DNA from: Scytalidium lignicola
Lineage: Eukaryota; Ascomycota; Leotiomycetes
Assembly: GCA_002812745.2 (NCBI GenBank)
Contig: NCSJ02000020.1
Location: 62,001-126,000 of the forward strand
DNA length: 64,000 nt
Direction: 5' to 3'
Shown here: in pieces, positions 34,441 through 45,913 of the stretch
Layout of the letters: the number at the start of each line of letters is the position of its first letter
How positions within the stretch are numbered: position 1 is the first letter of the stretch
Program-made: the position numbers and the translations under genes
Notes under the pieces: model-generated
What the model was told of the DNA's origin: nothing
The model's input: the letters and a program-made list of their open reading frames with translations, nothing else
The model's database searches: none

Positions 34441-35167
34441 TTAGAAACCATGGACCTAGAAATAGATATTAGGGTCTGCTGTTGCATAAATATCTGCTGG
34501 AAGAAGCGTACCTTGATGGTCTTCGCATCAAGCTCCAGGCCCTCTTTCTTGTCGGTGAGGAACTCTTGAACATCCTTGCGCTGATCGCCCTGAAGTTGGA
34601 TCACCTCCCCCATCTCAGTGTCAACGACAATGGTGCCATTGCAAGCTACATCAAAAGTATTAGAGTAATCGTCTTACCAGATGATATGGAGGCACACTTA
34701 CCAAATTTCTTCTTGATGACCTTAAGGATCTTCTTTTGATCGAATTTCTTAGGAAGACCTTGAACAGTAGTTAATGTCTTACGACCATTGCGCTCTGTTT
34801 TGAGTGTTAGAAGCCTTATCTTCCCACAGGTAACAGGGCTACAAAAGCGCGCCCAGGAACAAAGATTTCAAAGGGGAAAATCACTATGCACTTACGTTGG
34901 ATACGGATATGGATGTAGTTCTGTGACTGCTTGGTCTCTCCTGTATCTTCATCGGCTTCGGCGAAGGGGTCTGTGGCAAACAGATATTAGCAGCTGGAAC
35001 ACCAACAACAGATACGATAAGGCTCAATATAGCCCAACAACACGATAAATCCAACCACCATCGACATCGGATAATCATATAACTATATGCATCCATCGTG
35101 GCGTTGACATCTGAGGATAGAGATATTTCGGAAACGCACCGAAGGTCTTGAGATTTTCGATTGACAT
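34441..35167 (-). CDS. Translation initiation factor eIF1 (SUI1)
   Basis: Small-subunit factor that controls start-codon selection in the 43S complex. Five exons (35167-35140, 34970-34896, 34794-34702, 34645-34512, 34455-34441) give 114 residues, the normal size. Diagnostic pieces: MSIENLKTFDPFAEA, NYIHIRIQQRNGRKTLTTVQGLP, KKILKVIKKKFACNGT, and GEVIQLQGDQRKDVQEFL. The last exon codes only VHGF and stop. Introns are 56-169 nt, and the gene is dense in introns for its size, typical for highly expressed ribosomal and translation genes of filamentous ascomycetes. Confidence 0.96.
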
Positions 35168-36112
35168 AAACTCGAGTGTTCCCGGTAACTTAGGGCTAGG
35201 TATGTGTGTAGTTGGTATTAAGATGGGTGCGAGACGATGTCTGCTTCAACGATCTAGAGTATCGAGTTGAGTGGAGTTGGACTTGATATACGGTGCTGAT
35301 AAGTTGTGATCGTGAATCTAACGTGGTTGAGGGGTAATCGAAGGAGGTGGGCTTTATAAAGCGCAGCCACCGCCCACCACAGGCCAAGCGAGAATTTTAT
35401 CGGCCTCAGGCAATCACGAGACTCGAAGGCACGTCCCTCGTTACCCCGATCTCCGATGGGTCAAGTCATATGAACTTTGTTGTCACTTTGGACCCTGGCA
35501 GCCTGGCAGTAATCTGGGATCGATATTATTTAGTATGCAGTATTTTTATTATTTTTAAGAGTTTTCATAGCGTATTACTCTTTGGCTTAAGACTAATTAT
35601 GGGGTTACTCTGAAAGAACACAAAAGATGGATCTGTGTGGCAGGAATCCTAGAACCCTACAGCCTCTTACCTTTCAGCTGGGCGTAAAGCTTGACTCAGA
35701 CGGCTACGTTGAAATAGGGACATTCCTTCGGCTTACGACAATACCAGTAGGAAATCTGCCTTAGTTTAACTGTCGCAAGACTTTTTATTCCCATCATTGT
35801 CGAAGGTCGTTCAATTCAGGCTATCGTCTCTGAAATGGAATAACGTAAACCAAATAAATCAAACTAGTAGTATGTTGGGTATTATCTCCATGCCTATTGC
35901 AACTGGTTCTGTCTGCCATAGCTACTTCTCCAGATACCGAGCCAAAGTTCAAGTTGTGTCTTCAGAACATAGCGCCGTGTCCATATATTCTCACCAACGA
36001 CTCCGAGGCTTAATAAGGCATACTTGCAATCCCCAACGCAGCCGCTTAATAGTTCCATCCATTATGAATACAGAAGCCTCTTCACCACAGTTTATCAATA
36101 CAATGATCTTCT
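35168..36112. other. eIF1 promoter and 3' flank of Asterix gene
   Basis: No extra gene. The 140-codon open stretch on the plus strand from 35797 runs antisense to the last Asterix exons and is a shadow. Confidence 0.55.
35353..35358 (-). promoter_or_regulatory. Likely TATA element of eIF1
   Basis: TATAAA on the minus strand within a palindromic gctttataaagc, about 185 nt before the eIF1 ATG, in an otherwise G+C-rich patch. Confidence 0.4.
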
Positions 36113-36678
36113 CTATGCGATGGGAACGGCAGATGGAGTGGCTGGACTCTTCACTGCAACGGGAGATCCTGGAGGTGGCAGGAACATCGGAAGATAAGTC
36201 TGATTTAAGAACTTGTTAGGAAGAGCTACAGCACCGTAAGACAGGTCTACTCACCACTACAAGAGCCAAGACTAGAAAAGGGGTTAGCATGTTATTCATA
36301 TAAGAGAAAGGCATATTCAACTCACAAGCCATTCCGACGGAAAAGATTGCAGGCTGGCTCGATGATGCTCGCGACTCCTCACTCTCGCTCAGCCAGTTCT
36401 GAATAGACATTACGACAGAGGCCCTGCCAGAATTTGTTAGAAACTCTCTTCCTATCTCCAGTAATGTGCCCACCAGCCAATCATTCGATTCCGCATAAAC
36501 ATAGCAGCCATTGGCATGCTGTTCGACAACGTGCCGCTAAAGTCACCAGCTCCATCCTTTGGAGGTGGAGCTTGATATGGAATGACTGTAGAAACCTGTC
36601 AGCCAGAGGGTAGGACTTTAATAAAGCAGGCAGCTACTGACTGAGGTCTGACCTCCGCATATCCTTCTTGGTCGACAT
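36113..36678 (-). CDS. Asterix/WDR83OS (UPF0139) ER membrane protein
   Basis: Small ER protein that, with CCDC47, forms the PAT complex helping multi-spanning proteins fold at the translocon (role known from animals; fungal role inferred). Five exons (36678-36642, 36585-36474, 36423-36326, 36271-36255, 36199-36113) give 116 residues. The family pattern is complete: MSTKKDMRRSDLIIPYQAPP, MAAMFMRNRMIGWASVV, NWLSESEESRASSSQPA, FSVGMAFLALVVTYLPMF, and a Pro-rich tail. The fourth exon is only 17 nt. An alternative acceptor for intron 1 (gacag|GT) breaks frame; ctacag|TC restores it. Confidence 0.93.
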
Positions 36679-37126
36679 GGCGCAAGACTCGACTATGGTA
36701 TAGCAAGGACGACAGCACGGGGTTCAGATGTTGATGCGCGCGAACAGACATTCATCGGTTAAGGTCCCCAGACGGGGGTTAACCCGCCAAGGTTAAGTGG
36801 GACGGTTCCCAGCTAGACCAGTCCGAGCTTATCTATAAAAATGCTGGTTTATTAGAGAGAGCCAAACTGTGAAGTTAAATACAGAATATTTTCTCCACGT
36901 CTCCAGGATCTGGTTAAAATAACTATGATTAAGATAAGACCCAGGTATATCTACATTAGGATCGCCTCGCAAATCATTTCCTCACAAATTGCAGAGCGAG
37001 GGTGTATCTTTCCAGAGGTTGTCATTCATTGATAAGTGAAAATCCCCTCCCATATCTTTGTACCATCATCCTGAACCGCAAACGAGACNAAAAAAAGGTA
37101 AGTTCTTGCCATAATCATGCCCAATA
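36679..37126. other. Promoter of Asterix gene / 3' flank of Eos1-like gene
   Basis: No gene seen. One 'n' at 37089 next to an A run. Confidence 0.5.
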
Positions 37127-38176
37127 CTATAACTCCCTTCTAACGCCGTCTATGCCAATCTTCCTTGCTCCGACCTTAAAGTACTCCCAAAACGCCTTCG
37201 CAAATATAAATAGTGGTACTCGTGGCTCGTTCTCTCGAGTCAAATGTAATTGCAACAGCAAACTGACCATTGTAATAAAACTTGCAATAGAGAAAACAGA
37301 AATAGAGAGAGAAGTCTCCTTTAAGATAGCCAACCGGGGATGGGTTACATGGTAGAGAAATGTTAAAGTCTGCAACCAATTAGTCATGGAATCAATTAGG
37401 TCTTGCGTGGTTAAATAGCCTTACGCTTGCTATGCTTATCCATGCAGGGAGTAGTTGCCGCGGGTCTTCAGATCCGCCTGAGAGATAGAGAACCCAGGAC
37501 GTAATATACGCCATGATTGAGTTTATTGTGAGCAGGCGAACGAGCGTTGCTAGATAAGTCAGAGATGAGCTTTATGAAATTGAGAATTTTTACAATAATT
37601 TACCTTGAGGTGTATAGTTCATCAACCTATCATTTAATTTAGCAACCGTAATATATCAAAATTAACAAAATAATAGCCTTACCAGCGAGACATGAGGCAA
37701 TCCGTNAAAAAAGAAAGCAAGATATGCCGAAGCCAAACACTTTTAATAGGTCAGCATTATGTTCACGCATATTATAACCAAGGATAAGATTCAACAAAAG
37801 CAAATGTTAGCAGGGTTGGTCCACATACCCAAAGGACGGCTAAGAAAACCTCTGTAACCCTAAACCTCCTCTCGACGCTCCACGGTGCATCCACAGCACC
37901 ATAATGCTCATCGTCCATCAATAACTCCCCCATAAATGTAAGAGCACATCGTAAACCCCACCATATCGCTGGTACCGTGCTAAGCCCACGACAAAATAGT
38001 AGAGGGAAGTGCCAGCGCTTGTCTACGCCGAGAAGGACAGCAACTCGAGGATGAAGGACAGATCTTTTGCGGTCAGATTCTTGAACTGAATTTTCTAGGC
38101 TCGGCTCGTACGAAGGAGGTGGACTAGAAGGGGTGCTGGGAATCGTGGCAGCTCGTCTCAAAGCAGGTTGCGACAA
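37127..38176 (-). CDS. Eos1-like N-glycosylation/ER membrane protein
   Basis: Multi-spanning membrane protein resembling yeast Eos1, linked there to N-glycosylation and oxidative-stress tolerance. Exons 38176-37829, 37739-37683, 37626-37604, 37549-37425, 37369-37127 give about 264 residues. Family-typical pieces: RVAVLLGVDKRWHFPLLFCR, RFRVTEVFLAVLW, FTDCLMSRW, LMNYTPQATLVRLLT, and a C-terminal YHVTHPRLAI plus a hydrophobic span. The second exon contains an 'n' (37706); leaving that character out restores an unbroken frame into FFFTDCLMSRW, so it looks like an assembly placeholder. No ATG is found in frame near 38176: the frame opens after a TGA about 80 nt upstream and the first plausible codon is TTG. 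The true start may lie in an unseen short exon. Confidence 0.85.
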
Positions 38177-38782
38177 GTTGAGGCGGTGGGAAGCCAGAGG
38201 TAAGGTAGTTACGGCATGTGCTGCCGCACTGCACTTTAGGAATCAAATATGGACAGCTTGAATATGTGCGAGCTTGCAGTTTGGAGGGGAGGTTGCTGAA
38301 TTGAGAAAACGGGTGGGAGAAGATATGTAAGGCTTGCAGGTTGCACAGCTTGCCACGTGAGGTGGGAGCGATTGCTCTAATAGATATCCTGCCCCTGGAC
38401 AATAAGCAGCAGGAAGAGGCTCTCCCCAGATTCCAAGTCCCTAAGAGCAAAAATTGGACGAGAAGATTATCCAAATATTGCTGCGCATAGAAAAATGGGT
38501 TTGCAAACCTTCTTTTCTCTAGATCCTATATTGCCAGATCATGAGAGGGGAGCGATAATAAAACATGAAGCATAACTCGGCATTAGACCCACCTACCACA
38601 GTAGCAACATCATCCATTTCATCATGCTTACGCGCTAAGTCTCCCCAATTTGGAAGCTCCTGTCTGTGCACGTGATGAGGCTTCGGAGCGGAGGGGAGGT
38701 TTTGCCGAGCTCTTTCAAAAAGTTAGCAGATCAGAATATCAGGAACAATACCAGCGGATCGCCATCCATTGCAATCGCCTCA
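38177..38782. other. Divergent promoter between Eos1-like and mL45 genes
   Basis: A short shared upstream region. It must hold the missing start of the Eos1-like gene, if there is one, and the leader of the mL45 gene, which has an earlier in-frame ATG at 38675. Confidence 0.5.
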
Positions 38783-39729
38783 ATGGCGCAACCTCTGTGT
38801 CGACCTATCTCATCGGTGATAGGACTATCTACCACCACCAGATACCTCGGACAACGATGTTTTTCTCAGGTCGCTCCCAGATGGAGGCCGCTGCCAAAGC
38901 AGGTGTCATATTCGCCAGCATCACCGAAAGACCCGTCATTTAGAACAGGCATGAAGAATCAGTTGGAGATTCCGTCTGATTTGGGTCTATTGGAAGGTAT
39001 ATAGTGCAATATCTGCTAGTTTGATCTCCATGTTAGAGCATGCCACACTAGTCCAGGGCTTACTCTAGTTTCCTTACAGGTACATTCATTCCACCTACCG
39101 GATCAAAGATGCCCTCTCTCTTCTCCTCTCCACGACAGAACTTCAAACTAAGATGGACAAATATAATGTCCCGTGTCCGAGATCGTTTCTCACTCCTTGT
39201 ACTCAAATTAGCGTCTCCGCGTGACAAGCCTGCAGGTCGATTCGCCCGACTGGTGAAGCTCCAGCGAAGCCAGCTCGCGCCAACGGGAATGGCATTACAC
39301 CGATCAATGTACGAAGCATTTGCAGAGGGGGATACGACAACGCTGAGGAGACTCTGTACGGATGGTGTATATGATAGCTTTTCCGCACGGATACGAGCCA
39401 GGCCGCGGGGCGAGAAATGGCTGTGGGAAATCATCAAGTACAATCGGAGTCCGAAGTTGATTTCTGATCGAGGGGCGAGGTTCCCTGTGGATGGTGCCGC
39501 TGTTAGACAGGCTGTGGTTAAGATCGCAAGTAAACAGAAGTTGACGCGGTTTAGGGGTGATGGACAGGTTGTACCGGGTACTGGGAAGGAGAAGGATATT
39601 GTGGAATACGTTGTCTTACAAAAAGTATACCGCGGTTGGAAGGGTGGGGAGTGGAAGGTCTGGGGAACTACGGAAGAGACTACGTTGGAGGAAGTGTTAG
39701 AACTAGAGAAAAGACAGAAAGAGGCATAG
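38783..39729 (+). CDS. Mitochondrial large-ribosomal-subunit protein mL45-like (Tim44-like fold)
   Basis: Mitochondrial protein of the mL45/Mba1 group, which sits at the ribosome exit tunnel and ties the ribosome to the inner membrane. Two exons (38783-38996, 39080-39729) give 287 residues. The N-terminus is a typical presequence (MAQPLCRPISSVIGLSTTTRYLGQRCFSQ). The core contains GMALHRSMYEAFAEGDTTTLRRLC, which is the Tim44-like segment, and a C-terminal EYVVLQKVYRG..GEWKVWGTTEETT strand pair. An ATG 108 nt upstream (38675) would add MRLRSGGEV and is also possible. A long antisense open frame over this gene is a shadow. Confidence 0.87.
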
Positions 39730-40014
39730 TAGGCTATGGATGTACAACATGTGCATGGGAAGGAGTATGCTGATTGATGGCGCAAAGTTTCATGGTTTTA
39801 TAGATCGGATATCCTGGAGAAGGGGAAATTTGTATACTATGTATATGTATATATTGTCTGATATTGAAATGAAGGGGCCACTCCATCCACCGAATAACCA
39901 AAAACTCCACTAATCTCTTAAGTGTTTCTTCGTGTGCTTAAGCTTCTCTACAACCCCTAAACCCGTCATTTACCACAATTGTCTCTCATGAGCTAGTTAT
40001 GTCGGTCTACTCTT

Positions 40015-42466
40015 TCAAAAGAATTGGCCTTTGTGGTCAACTATCACAAGACCAGCATCTTGATCATTGCGGATCTCCTCACTTGTTGCATACTCAGGCG
40101 CCCCTTCAACCCTTTGAGTAAGGTATGCTGGACGATCTAGAGCATCGAATCGGTGACCTTTGACCTTAGCCTCGATGAATCGGTATGTGAGTCTGATGGC
40201 CAAGGCACCAAATCCCCAGAGGAGACCACCGACAGGAGCAGAAACAAAAGCACCAAAGGCGCTCCAATCGTTACCGTAAAGGCCTTGCTCTAGCAGCATA
40301 AGCTGGGCTCCCTCCAGTGCATCTCCATAATAGATAGTACCGAAGATAAACACAGTAAGAATGCCACCGAGTCCACCGACCACCACTTCGAAACCATGCC
40401 ACCAGTAGAAGCGGTCACTAAGTCCCAGAATAAGAACTGGAATCGTAGATGCGGAGACAAGGTCGGAAATAAGGTAGATTTGCAGGACACTAGGTGCTTT
40501 GAGTGCAAGGACGATAACTGGAAAGATAATGAGCACTACAGCACCACGAATCCACCAGATGTTAAGCCTGTTGCGAAAGAGGTCGTTCGAGGCAGTAGAA
40601 ACCATAGCCGACTGAAAACTGTCAAATGCTGAGGTACTCAGCGAGACCACCATCACCAGAACGATTCCGACTGTCCAAGCTGGCAACTGATCTAAAAGAT
40701 AGAAGAAGGAAACACTGCCGTCTTGGTCTGGGTTATTAGGGTCAAATGCCCCTGACCAGGTTGCGATCAAACCGGTGGCTCCAACCAGAGTCAGGATTAT
40801 AAGAGTAGCAACAGCTGCAATGGACACGCCTATCCACAGGTCCTTATCTGTTTTGGATGCAAAGGTTCGGATCCAGAAGTTGGAAAGAAAGAAGTCATTG
40901 GTCAGGACTGCGACAGGCAAGATGTAGAGAAGCTGCCAGCCCAAGAGGCTGGACTTGGTTAGTCCCGATGAATCAATCAAACTCTTATCTATTTTAGTCT
41001 CTACTCCGACCGTAATTGTGGCAATGAGGACTTTGAGATAATTAGCACGTTAGAATCAGGATTTGTCCAAAAGGAACTTACTCAGAGCAAGGACCATAGC
41101 ACCTTGAATGATGTCCGTAATGAAGGAGATCTTGAATCCACCCAAAGCTTTACTAGTGTGAGCTCTCGATACATAATAGAGCCATGTAAAGTAAAAAACT
41201 TACACGTGTAAATTGTTGTAACTACACATTCTATAATGACCATTGGAAGTCCGTTCATGCCAGTTAGGGCGTTCATGATCTGTTGCAGGGCAGAAAGCTC
41301 GGCTACCATGTAAAGAAACATGGTGACCAGAGTTAAGAAGCTCAGGAACAGTGCCGTGGTTACGCCATATCTTTGTCTTGTCCACTCAGTCAAAACGAAT
41401 CCTTCAGGACATTTCGATCGAATGATCGGTCCGAGATAGGCAAAGATCATAAGAGGAGCAGCTGAAGTGATGGCATATATCACTACACCTTGAACGCCGG
41501 TGATGGTGGCCAATTCGGGATAAGAGAACAGAATACCGGAGCCGAGAGCTATGAAAGATGGAGAACTAGGGTTAGCAAGGAGATTCTTCTATGAGGGTTA
41601 GGGGGTCATCAAAGCGGCAGACACTTTCCCACGCAAGCATTAACTTGATCGAGTATTTACGGTACAATCTCAGCTTCGTCTCCACAGAAATAAGGATCTC
41701 TCCAAGTAAGAATTACTTGAAGGTTGATCTTTGATAGCTGTTTTGACTAAGCGCCCGTAGTGAAGCCGCGCCGGCCTTCCTCAATAACCCCATCGCTCTC
41801 AATGTTTTGCCTTGAAAGGTTACATATTGAGGTCAGAAGTTATTTGAGGAGGATCATCAGCGATAGTATACTATATACGAACCTCTTCACATCTACTCAT
41901 TCTCTCTGAAGGATCATCCTGCCATTGCTTGTGTGATATTTTCGGTCTTGTTGCCGCTTTTGATTCAACAGCAGCTAGTGGTAAACTAACCAGACGCGAT
42001 GAAGTTGAGCGCAAGTGGAATTGCTACATAATGTTAGCATATATCCAACCAAAGGGGATCACAACCAAAATCGCATCTATTCAGCCTTGTCCTAGTCCTG
42101 GTCTCGTTGTACTAGTTTTATGGCAGATGATCACCTGAGATTGGATTGTGAGATATCTATTTGCTAACCGGTCTGAGTCCTGTTACTGGCCAAGAAGTCA
42201 CTCTAAAGAATAGACGTCGTCAGTCACAATTTTAGAGCTACTTCTTTGCAATCGAAGTCCTACCTTTGCCTGATTCCTCAGTCGCCATGCAACACCGCAT
42301 CCAAAAACACTGCGCATTCATATTAGCACAGTGGTTTGATATTGCCAATGAATGAAAATTAAGGTCGCAAAAGTCAGTTTGCCCTTTTGGCGGGAGAGAC
42401 GAACAGGAATGCGCCATAAGTAAGGTATATAATGGCATTTGACGCCTGGGTTGAAGGCAGACCCAT
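40015..42466 (-). CDS. Sodium/solute symporter (SSS family, Dur3-related)
   Basis: Membrane transporter with about 13-14 spans. Seven exons by eye: 42466-42405, 42309-42264, 42202-42169, 42023-41991, 41548-41204, 41147-41082, 41030-40015, giving 533 residues. The N-terminal span ASNAIIYLTYGAF, then SDFLASNRTQTAIPLALNFIASALGSGILFSYPELATITG, GFVLTEWTRQRYG, ALTGMNG, TSLGGFKISFITDIIQG and SLSTSAFDSFQSAM all fit the family; the last holds the Ser/Thr of the sodium site. The four small 5' exons were found because each splice keeps the frame and rebuilds this conserved region. The fourth intron is 442 nt, very long for this genome. The substrate (urea, polyamine or other) cannot be decided from sequence alone. 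Confidence 0.87.
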
Positions 42467-43349
42467 GGTAGAGTAGAAACTTCGCGAGACAACGGGAGTG
42501 GTGGCTTTAGTCGGATACACAAAGAATACTTTATATTCAAAGCAAAAAGAAAGCAGAAAAAGCAGTATTTGTGACGCGACAATCCGGACGATTATGGAGG
42601 AAGAATTTGGCGGTCACGAAACCCACTCACCTCGCCACTATTGCACGCTGAGGGTTAAATGCTAACCCCCACTTGAGAAGGCTCAACTGAATGCAGCTAA
42701 GGATGTCAGAATGAGCGAATCACGGAGTAACCCCGTTGTTGCCAGCTTCTTTACAGCAACCCCATCCGGCTTACTAATAAGAATACTTCTCTGCCCTGAA
42801 GATCATGCACCTTACGCAGATTCTGCACCTCTGCACCTCACGCAGATTCGGCATCTCCGTCATGCGCTGGCATTCTTGATAATTTAGTTACCGTCTGGGT
42901 AAATTAGTAATTGCTTAGATTGTCTGCATATATCGAAGGTCTCCTCTAGGATGTACAGTATACTTGGGATTTATATTGTCCAGTCTCGTATTTCGGGCTT
43001 ATCGACCATCAGTTTTCCCTTGGACTCACATCGGCCCGTTTCCTAAAGTCTGGCGTGACCTGGGTAGTGACTAGCACAAGTTGGATAAAGATTCAGATAG
43101 AACTGTTTAGAGTGAGAATAGGATATGTTGAAACACAGAGAAGCATCACAGTAACGGACAGATCATGAACCAAATGATGTTATGTAGAAATACTCTGCTT
43201 CTCTATTGTCACACGCCTAGAAAACCAGAACACAATCGATAAAGCCCCCCCTAAAACACCATGCTTTCTCCCTTCCATTTCAACCATTAATTACATAAAG
43301 AGTAAGCGAAAGCTTAAAACTGTATCGATCATGCAGTCAGTTACCCATT
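42467..43349. other. Symporter promoter region
   Basis: No gene supported. A direct repeat of a cagattctgcacctc-like unit lies near 42.81-42.86 kb (cttacgcagattctgcacctctgcacctcacgcagattcggcatctc). Confidence 0.5.
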
Positions 43350-43881
43350 TTAGGTTGAATCATTAGCGTCACCGGCAACCTGGATTGTATCGCTGCCGGA
43401 CATGTTATTCTCCAAGAACACATCTTGAACAGTATTCTTTTTAACTGTCTTCTCGGTCACAAGAGAGAGTGCGTCCCTTGACTTACTAGAGCCTTCTAGA
43501 TGCATGATGGCCAAGGCAGAATCCTTGATGCCCAGTTTGGTCTGGCGACTCTTTCCATAAGTCTTGAGGACGCTTGTCTTTTTCGATGTTTTCTTCACCG
43601 TGACAATCCTGCGTTTCTCAACCGTGTTGTTTGATTCTGTGGTCTTTTCTGTGGTGGCAGTTCTCTTTGCGCCTAATTTCTTTGCTGACGCTGCTGATTT
43701 CTTTGTTTCCTTTGCATTCTTGACTCGCGCGCCACTAACTGAGCTCTCCTTTTTCGAACGTGTGGATTCTTTGGGGTTGCGCCTTTTCAGCAAGGGAATT
43801 GACCTCTTCAAGCTCCTTACTGGCTTTAAGGACCGCTTTTTTGGAGGATTTACGACTGTTGACATAGACTCTCTGAGCTTT
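43350..43881 (-). pseudogene. Lysine/serine-rich tail separated from the SET gene by a one-base shift
   Basis: Open for about 177 codons to TGA-side end at 43350, rich in Lys, Ser, Thr with repeated basic clusters (KKRSLKP, RRNPKESTRSKKE, KKTSKKTS). It begins directly where the upstream methyltransferase frame ends. The methyltransferase runs into TAA after KKKKINPI because of a run of eight A at about 43901-43908; if that run had seven A, the frame would continue without a stop into this tail. I therefore regard it as the true C-terminus of the same protein, with either a homopolymer sequencing error or a real shift. An ATG at 43865 could also start a separate small basic protein. Confidence 0.65.
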
Positions 43882-45913
43882 TTAGATGGGATTAATTTTC
43901 TTTTTTTTAGAAGCTCTTTCGGAGGGTTTCGTCTTGTCTTGTCCTCCGAGAAGCTCCTTCAGCTTTCTTTTACCGCTCTTTACCCCATCCTTTAAAGTAT
44001 CTTTGGTAGATCGCTGGTCCTTTGGTCGAGGACCAAGTATGCCACGGCAATTGGCACTGCCACATCGACACTCTTGAACATTCTTAGCAGAGAAGGGATC
44101 AAAATTGTAATCGTAGGTCAGTTCTTCGCCTGTCATGATGTCCCGATCGCCAACAAAGAGGGCCATGCGTGGTTTACCAGCAACGATCCATTTTACCATC
44201 CTGCAGTTTGGGTTGCAGGAATGGTTAACAAATCGTGCAATGCTACCGGTCGTAGCATCAATAATCATATTTTGATCAAATAACATTAGATAGTAGCACT
44301 AAAGTCAACGTTAGCCAGAAGTCGAATGAATACCTCTACTCCTGAATATACCTCATTATCCTTGTAGTCCTCGTTCATTCGGCGATCACACTCTTCTTCT
44401 GTGATAATCTCGCCGGTATACTCCACGATTATTTGATGAGCTCTAAAACATCGATTGGTCCGTACACCGTATCCACGATCTGCTGTCTTAATAACCTCCA
44501 CGCCAATTCTATACTTTCCGCCACCCTTTCGGCGCTCTTGCAGCTCAGCAAAAGACCTATTGCTGCAAAGATCTCGGCCTACAGCACAGTTGGTATCATC
44601 GCACTCATATAGCATGATTTTGTTCTGGCAATTATCATCGCAGCCAGTTTCTGGGCGACAAATACACTTGGAAGAAAAACTATCAAACAGGTTCGACTTC
44701 TTCCAGGCGGCAGCAGCATCCCCAACAAAGCGATCTGGCGCAGGTAAGTATATATTTAGACAAAAACTTTAAGGTTTAACTTACTCCTCGTAGTTTTTCT
44801 CCACTCATCCGGCTTAGGTTGTCCTGGAGGCAAAGGAGAACAAACATCAAAAGGTAGTTTGAAGTCCCGACCCACTTCTAATAACCGTTGCCCAGTCCAC
44901 ATAGGCAACGGCAGTAGACCATTGGTTTTAGAGCTTGAAGTAGTTTTATTAGAACTTTCCCCCTTATCCGAATTAGTGGGGTCCTGCCCAGCATATAACC
45001 CCTTTGAGAGCCAGGTCTTCTGTCGAAATCCCGTAACAACTTTCTTCTCGGCGGGACTTTGCTCTTCTACAGGCTTAGATTTTGTAGAGGAACTCTCCTC
45101 CTCGATCTTCCTCTTCTTGTTCGCATTTTCTGGAATTATGAGTTTTCCACAACTCCAAACCTCATGGACAACGGGTTGAGTGTCGATATGAGCGTACTCC
45201 TTCGTATCTGCGAGTCTCTTGAGCTCACGTGAGGCCTTAGCAAGTCCATCAACGCTCTTCCTCCCCCGCTTGCCTAGTGCTGTGAATTGTTTTGTGAGGC
45301 TTTCCACCTGTGCTCCTAGCAAACGCGAGGATTTGCGCATTGCGAGTTCCTCTTTGTTTGCAGCTTTCCTAGGACTATGGCGTAGAGCACTTTGTCGCTT
45401 GGGTCGAGGAGAAGCGCTGACAGCTCGGGCAGGGATTGGTAATTCCTTTCCATCTGGGACAAGGCTAGATGTGTCATTTTGCGTATTTTGCAGAGCTAAA
45501 TTGTTAGAGGCAGCTATCATAGCCAATTCACCTCCTGCAATGGTCCTGCGACGCGCCTCAACATCAGAATGCTCGTCATTTCTCTTCTGCTTCTTAGAAG
45601 CGCGTGAAGTCGCGCCGCTGAGTTCCTTATAGTTATAAGTATTGGCACTAGATCGACGCGTTCGCCTTTCGGCAAACGAAGATTTTGAACTTGAGGACGT
45701 ATTATCGGGTGTCAGTGAAGTTGAAAACACGCTAGAACTGTCCCCAATGCTCGTTGGAGGAGTCGACGAGGTAGATAAGGAAGACGGTGCATGCGAAGAA
45801 GGCACATCGACAGTTATCGTGCTGAGGACCGAGTCTGACTCGGTGGAAGATGCACGCTTGGCAGTGTGATCTGTAAACACGTTCCCCATTTTGTTGAACA
45901 ACGTCGGTAGCAT
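43882..45913 (-). CDS. Ash1-type histone H3K36 methyltransferase (AWS-SET-postSET)
   Basis: Chromatin methyltransferase. Exons 45913-44785, 44734-44352, 44298-43882 give 642 residues before the apparent frame break. The N-terminal 370 residues are Ser/Thr- and Lys-rich and disordered. The AWS domain begins near Cys400 (KCICRPETGCDDNC..CDDTNCAVGRDLCSNR). The SET domain follows with GYGVRTNRC, the EYTGEIITEEEC block, and the cofactor/catalytic NHSCNPNC (528-535) and GEELTYDY (Tyr565 region). The post-SET cysteines are CRCGSANCRG. The absence of WW and SRI domains separates it from Set2; the layout matches fungal Ash1, which marks H3K36 in weakly transcribed chromatin. A second ATG at 45889 is an alternative start. 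Confidence 0.9.

Noticed and set aside
35797..36219. 140-codon open frame on the plus strand
   Set aside because: Antisense to the last exon of the Asterix gene; composition not protein-like.
39060..39785. 241-codon open frame on the minus strand
   Set aside because: Shadow of the mL45-like gene on the opposite strand.
41720..41810. Candidate exon MGLLRKAGAASLRAL in the long symporter intron
   Set aside because: Cannot be joined in frame to either neighbour, and the flanking exons join directly to rebuild the conserved region.
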